Positions 38,501 to 44,500 of a stretch of 64,000 bases of DNA are shown here, one piece after another. Numbering within the stretch: the stretch's first letter is position 1; each line of letters opens with the position of its first letter. A program made the position numbers and the translations under genes. This stretch comes from Phoronis australis (lineage: Eukaryota; Phoronida; Phoronidae), in contig NMRA01000086.1 in NCBI GenBank assembly GCA_002633005.1, positions 798,321 to 862,320 of the forward strand. Direction: 5' to 3'. The notes under the pieces were generated by a model. That model made no database searches. It worked only from the letters and a program-made list of their open reading frames with translations, and had not been told where the DNA came from.

Positions 38501-41500
38501 CTCAGTGGGCCTATTGTAATCTCAACTTGTTGGAAACGTTAGCTTTCTTATAAGTTACTAGTTGTTAAATAAAAAATAGTGCCCAAGGTACTCTCAGTAC
38601 TTCCCGAGGCATGCCAAAAAATCACAGACTGTTAATCTCAGTAAAGAACAGTAAATTAGAGACCTATGGTCTAAAAAAAGTATTTTTTTGACAGAAGGGG
38701 GGGCTTTAGTAGATTAGATTTCTGTTCCGAGTCACTGTACATTATGCACGATGTCTGGAACTTAAGAAATACAATAGGACACGCAAAATTGACCGTGTTC
38801 ACATTAAAGAAGTTTCACTTTATTTGTTTCGATTAAAACACCAAACGGTGCTTGAATCCAGTGCCGCTTTTGACCCAGTCCTTCTCCTGCAGGTGGTGAA
38901 TGATGGCCCCAGCTCCATCAGTGAAGTGCAAGTTGTCATCCTGTGGCCCAGCAGGACAACCACTGGTGAACATATGCTCTATCTGCTGGACGCTCCGGAG
39001 GTGACCAAAGACCATGGTTCCTGTGTGGCAAACGATGTTAACCCAGAAAAGATTAAGGTAAGCTGAGTGTAAGGTTAACATTGCTGACCTGGTGCCTTCT
39101 ACTGAATAGCATTAACTGTTGTCTTGTGTAATGTCACGATTAGGTACTAATGCGGGAAAGTAATAAATCTTCATTGCTCATAATTGAGAAATGGAGTTGG
39201 TTGTTAATTAAGTTTTGTTGGTCACTGTCAACTTTTTCAAGCTTCTGCTACACTGGTGACGTATGTCAGTTTTGAGACAACAGAAAATCTTCATCACTAT
39301 AGCTGACCATAGTCTTTTAGAAGCCTTAACTCGTGCAGTATAGAGTGACTTAATGATTATACTGCAGTTTTGCCAATTAGTGGACCGAGTGAACTCATAC
39401 TGAGTGCCCTGAGTGTGGCCCGAGTGTGCCCTGAGTGTGGCCCGAGTGTGCCCTGAGTGTGGCCCGAGTGTTTTTTTAATAAATCATATCAAAGAATAAG
39501 TTCACTATTACAACACATAAAAGTTGATTACTTACTCACGAGAACACATGATGGGGTTACTACAACAGATCTTCACCTGTAATATGGCGAATGTGTGAAT
39601 TAAAATTTCATTTTTTTTAACTTCTCATCGAAAATTGAAATTTTAGCCTACAACTTTTATGGCTTGTGCTGTCAGGGCTTGGAATTTTCCTTTTTTTAAG
39701 AGGAATTCCTCTTTTTTACCGTATTCACCCTAATAAGCGCCTGGAGCGCTTAGAAAAATTCGCTTCATGAAGGGGTGCTTATTATAGCCCAAAATGGTTG
39801 AAACCCGGTCTCCGAAACAGGTGAAATCATAAGCTAGAATTCATCAAATTTACGTTCTGTGACGCATCTGAAACCTATGGCAGAGTTTCTACAAAATTGC
39901 AGTGCATTGCTATCAAACTGTAGTTGAATTACGAGAATTTTACAGCAAATCCCACTGCCAAAAAATTGCCAACTAATGCGTCGCTGCCTCGCGATCGCTG
40001 ATAAATCAAACTTGAATTCTTGAGTAAAAATATAGTTTCTACTCAACAAATTACCTGAAGTCCTCCCTAAGTTTTCCAAATAGCTTCCCTAAGATTTTTA
40101 AGTTCCTGTGGAGTCGGGATTAACAGCATATTAAGTCCAAATCTGCACTAGATCGTACTCCGCAACATGAGAAAAATCTCTGGACGAACACACATGTTCT
40201 TGTCATGTGATGTTTCTTGAAATTCGTCTGCGTATTGTATGAGTGAGCGAGCGCACGCGTGTCATCCGATGGGAGTTCACTTGCTAGAGTAAACGCGATG
40301 TAACAATCTAGGTGTTTGTAACTAAGGAAATTAACACAAGCAGTAAAGCAGAACGTGTTTTATTTAGCAGTTGTTGATCTCATTTGCTAAAAAAACGTTC
40401 GAGAATCATGGTAAGGCTCTATGTCATTGAGTCGCCGGGTGACTGGATGCATGACAGTCTAACAGTTGTTTTTCGGGAGATTCGGGGGTGTAAGGGTGCG
40501 GAAGTGTTCACTATAGTGGGTCATTCTTACTTTAAAAACAACAGTTACGACTAATGTAATAATTCCCCGTTAAAAATAATGCAAATGCTTTTACGGTATT
40601 AGAAACTTTTGGAAATAAGTGCCAGTATTTATTTCTTGCTGATGCTATGCTGCCCGTTCATGCATAGACAGTTCCTGAAGACTAATCTTCGATGACAGAT
40701 GCTTGTCAGTAGCGCGCGCTTCCTGGCCATGTGCTTTTAACTGAGCAAAGGTCAGATTTTTATTACTGTTCCATTCGCACTTGCGTTCTTTTTGAAGCAC
40801 GGCGGAAGTTTGAAGTGTATAGTCACGGCTAAATACCGACATAGCGGCAAGGCTCGTGGTCTACAAATTCCACGCACAATGATTTTTTCAGGACTTTCTG
40901 TTCTTATTGATAAATTGAAGACGTTACTGTAGAATTTCAGAACATTACTGTAGGTAAGGCATTTTTCGCATGTGGGTGGCGTTCATGGACTGGGCGCTTA
41001 TTTTAGCAAAGTCTGAAAACGTGTGGGGGCGCTTACAGGGGCATGGGCACTTCTTAGGGCGAATACGGTAATTTTATTTTATTTTTTCAGTTTCCTCTTT
41101 TTTGTCTCTTTTTATCATTATTTTGACTTTATTCATGCAAGAAACATTTATTTCAGTTAAATTTTACAACACTAAAATATTTATATCACACAAGCCTATT
41201 TATTTGTGGAATGATACATCACCTAGAAAATTTTCTTCTTTTGTCATTGGTCATTCCAAGCCCTTGCTGACTGTGTAGATGTCATAAATCGACATTAGGT
41301 TTATTTGCTGCCATGTAAACAATGTTTAAAAAATAGAAATTGTCCATTTTGAATATTATGTGTGTGCCTAAATAATGAAGAATTTCAGAAACTTAAATTT
41401 ATCCTTTGATAACTCTGGGTCAGAGGTCAAATTGGGGTTTTTCGAGAACTGACATCGGTATATTCCGTATTGGTGGTTTCGATCGTTTTATTTGAGGTAT

Positions 41501-44500
41501 GTTTATGAATGTTATGAATGTTAAGTTTGAATATTGTCAATTATTAAAGTGTGCGCTGTCTGCTCCGTACAGGATATCAGTCACTTTTACTGCTCTATTA
41601 TATAGATTGAAAGTGCTGACGGGGAGTCTGAAAAAGCTAAGTCTACAAGGAAACGCCGTGCCGTTTCTGCAAAGAGCAAAGATGTCAAAAATATGGTGAG
41701 TCTTTTTGTGTAGACATGTCAGTGTTGCGAACGTTGCTATTTCTGGTTAATCGGAGTAACGGAATAGTTTTGCTACAGGTGAAACAAGAAGTGTATAATC
41801 GTTAATTGCTGAGAAAGGAATTTGAAACATACTGTAAAAACTATGCTGTCACTCTGTCACCATGGTGGAACCCATTGTGTGTCGTGGCGGAAGTCCAGAC
41901 CAGGATTAATTTGTTGTTCATGCATATGATTTACAAGTGGGATGACATCAGATCTGCAACTTCGTTGTTGTTGTCCAACAACTTCACGTACAATGCATCC
42001 GTTTTGAAATTTCAAACAGGAAACATTTTTTTTTCAATTATGATAGACAGTGGTCTTCATGATTCTTGCGGAAAGTTGCAGGTTTGACAGGCACACAGTG
42101 TTAACAACAATATGTATGACAAGTCATGTAAAATACACATGGACCTGTGCAGTTGGTGGTTGCTTAACCTTACCACGTTTCAACATTGCAAACATGATGG
42201 AACTGACAGCATGTGGTTGACTTCATATAGGTTTTCTGCATCATCATGCATGTGCAAAAAGTGGCAGTTATGTCTCATATCTATAGTTTGTACATTGGAG
42301 CTGTAGATCACATTCAACTTGTCCGAGTACAGTGCGATCGGACGAGTACAGTGAGATCTGGCGTGCGTTCAGTAGACGCTAGGACCTACGCTAGGACCTA
42401 GCTAAAACCTAGTCATAGTCACGTGTTCTCATTTAAAATGCACGGCAATATCTCACATAATCTCACGAAGTCTTGCATTTTAGCGAGGTCCTAGCGTTAC
42501 TGAACGGGAGGCTGCACTCCACTTTTCCGATCACATTGTACTTGTCCGAGTTTAAGCCCAGGTGAATTCAAAAAGCAGTGGGTGGGCATTAGGCAGGAAG
42601 CTACATGGGAGGGGATTCCAGTAAATGTGTCAATAAAACGCAGTAGGAGACTACAGGTTCTGGAACTTTTGACTGTTCGTTAATCATGGTAACCAGGTTT
42701 CCTACATTTTGGAAGCTAAAATGTGCTTTCAAGTAAGCCTTGATTGTATGAATTGGGGTTATTAGCATGGGGGTTTCGGGAAGTGAAAGTTAGCTATTTT
42801 GGCGGCGGGCGTTAAGTTGAACGTGAGTGTTGATACTGACAACTGTGGTACTGTACTGTTCATTGTTCTGTTACCAGAATGAGACTGTATTCATCATGAC
42901 ATTTCTTGCACCCATTGTAGGAGTGTGACGAAGACTGGTGTGAGAAAATAACATGTACCGTTACAGACATAGAGCCGTTAAAGTCAGTGGTGATAAATAT
43001 CAAGTCCAGAGTGTGGAGTCAGACACTAGCCAAGGTAAATATATTTGTCACTTATGTCACAGGCATATCTGGGACTTTTGCCTGCTTATTGTGTGCGTAG
43101 GCCAGTAAGCGTTTTGCTGTTTTTTTTGTTTTCTCTAGTTAATTTTTTATTTCTCTTGTGAAAACCAGTTTATATCATTGTTTCCTGATGTTGCATTTTC
43201 ATTTTTAATTAGACAATAATCCTCTGCCTAGCTCAGTAGCGCATAATGGCTGCCGTGCCTTTCAGTGTGTCTGCTGGCTCGATGCATGTCATGTTTTTAC
43301 ACGGTCGCCACGCTTTACACTTAAGCATGGCAGTTTTTTTACATGTTTGTCACATGTGTCACATGTGTCACATGGTTTCCATGCTAACGTGCAGATAACA
43401 TGCTTTTTTACTTATACTACGCAATCCATGCTTTTTATGTGGTTTGCTGGCTTTTTACTTGGATTTCATATTTTTCTACATTTTACGTACTCATAAGCGT
43501 TTAATCCATATAAAATTCTTACCCGACTTTGTGATTCATTTTGATTGGCATCATTTGAATATTCCTGTAGTGTTATGAAGTGGTTCTTATCAATCCTTGC
43601 ATGGTTCGCAGTCTCTGCTCTTGTCTGTATCAGTAGTGGACAACTATACGTCCGTCATCTTCATAGTAATACGTTGCTCATTTCCCATTGTAGGCTGGTT
43701 ATCGATATTTGGTTCTCTTTTCCAAAGCTACAGCTACTGTGGTTGATGTACCTTACTCCGTTAAGCCAGATAAATTGATACAGAAAACATTCCAGGTACG
43801 TGTCCAGTTTGCAAGCAGTAGCGGATTTAGAAGGGGGCCAAGGGGGCTATGACCCCCCCTAAAATTCTACCAGATTCCATTTGGCAGTTCGGGAGTGCGA
43901 ATGTCTGACAGGTAAAATCCTGGCTAATACTCTTCCTTGCCCCCCCCACTCAAAATCCTGGATCCGCCCCTGGCAAGTCCTGTGATATACATGCTCTTGG
44001 TTTTGTTGTCTTCTTGATGATGTCTTGTGACCATAAACAATCATAGGCGGATTTAGGAGAGGGGGGCAGGCCCNCCCCTCTTGGTTGTGGGAAAAAAATA
44101 AAACAGTCAGAGTATGACGAAATATTGAGTTCATGAACTAAGCCCGGTAAATAAGATGTGGTTGAAACAAGATTTTTAACCAGTTCGTGTGTCCGTGTGT
44201 TGGTGGGGCTGAGACCCAATTGCAAGTGCAATCGGCTTTTTTTATAGTCGTGAACACCCTCAGAAATTGGAGCCCCCCACCCCATCCTTGTCCTCGCGCA
44301 ATCATGCTTTGCGCGATTCCCCGAGACAAAATGGTGGCCCCCCCCTATGTTATCCTAGATCCACCACCGACATTGCACCAATTACGCAGAGGGATGTAGG
44401 TAGGGCCCAGGGAAGAGGCCCACTCATCTATTCTGAGATCTGCAAGGGGTAATCAAACAATTATCTTCTCAGCCAGGACCATAAACCCTTTGATGTGTGT

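Noticed and set aside
41806-42087. 93-codon plus-strand frame between integrin exons
   Set aside because: No family match, no splice sites in phase, inside an intron that is skipped cleanly.
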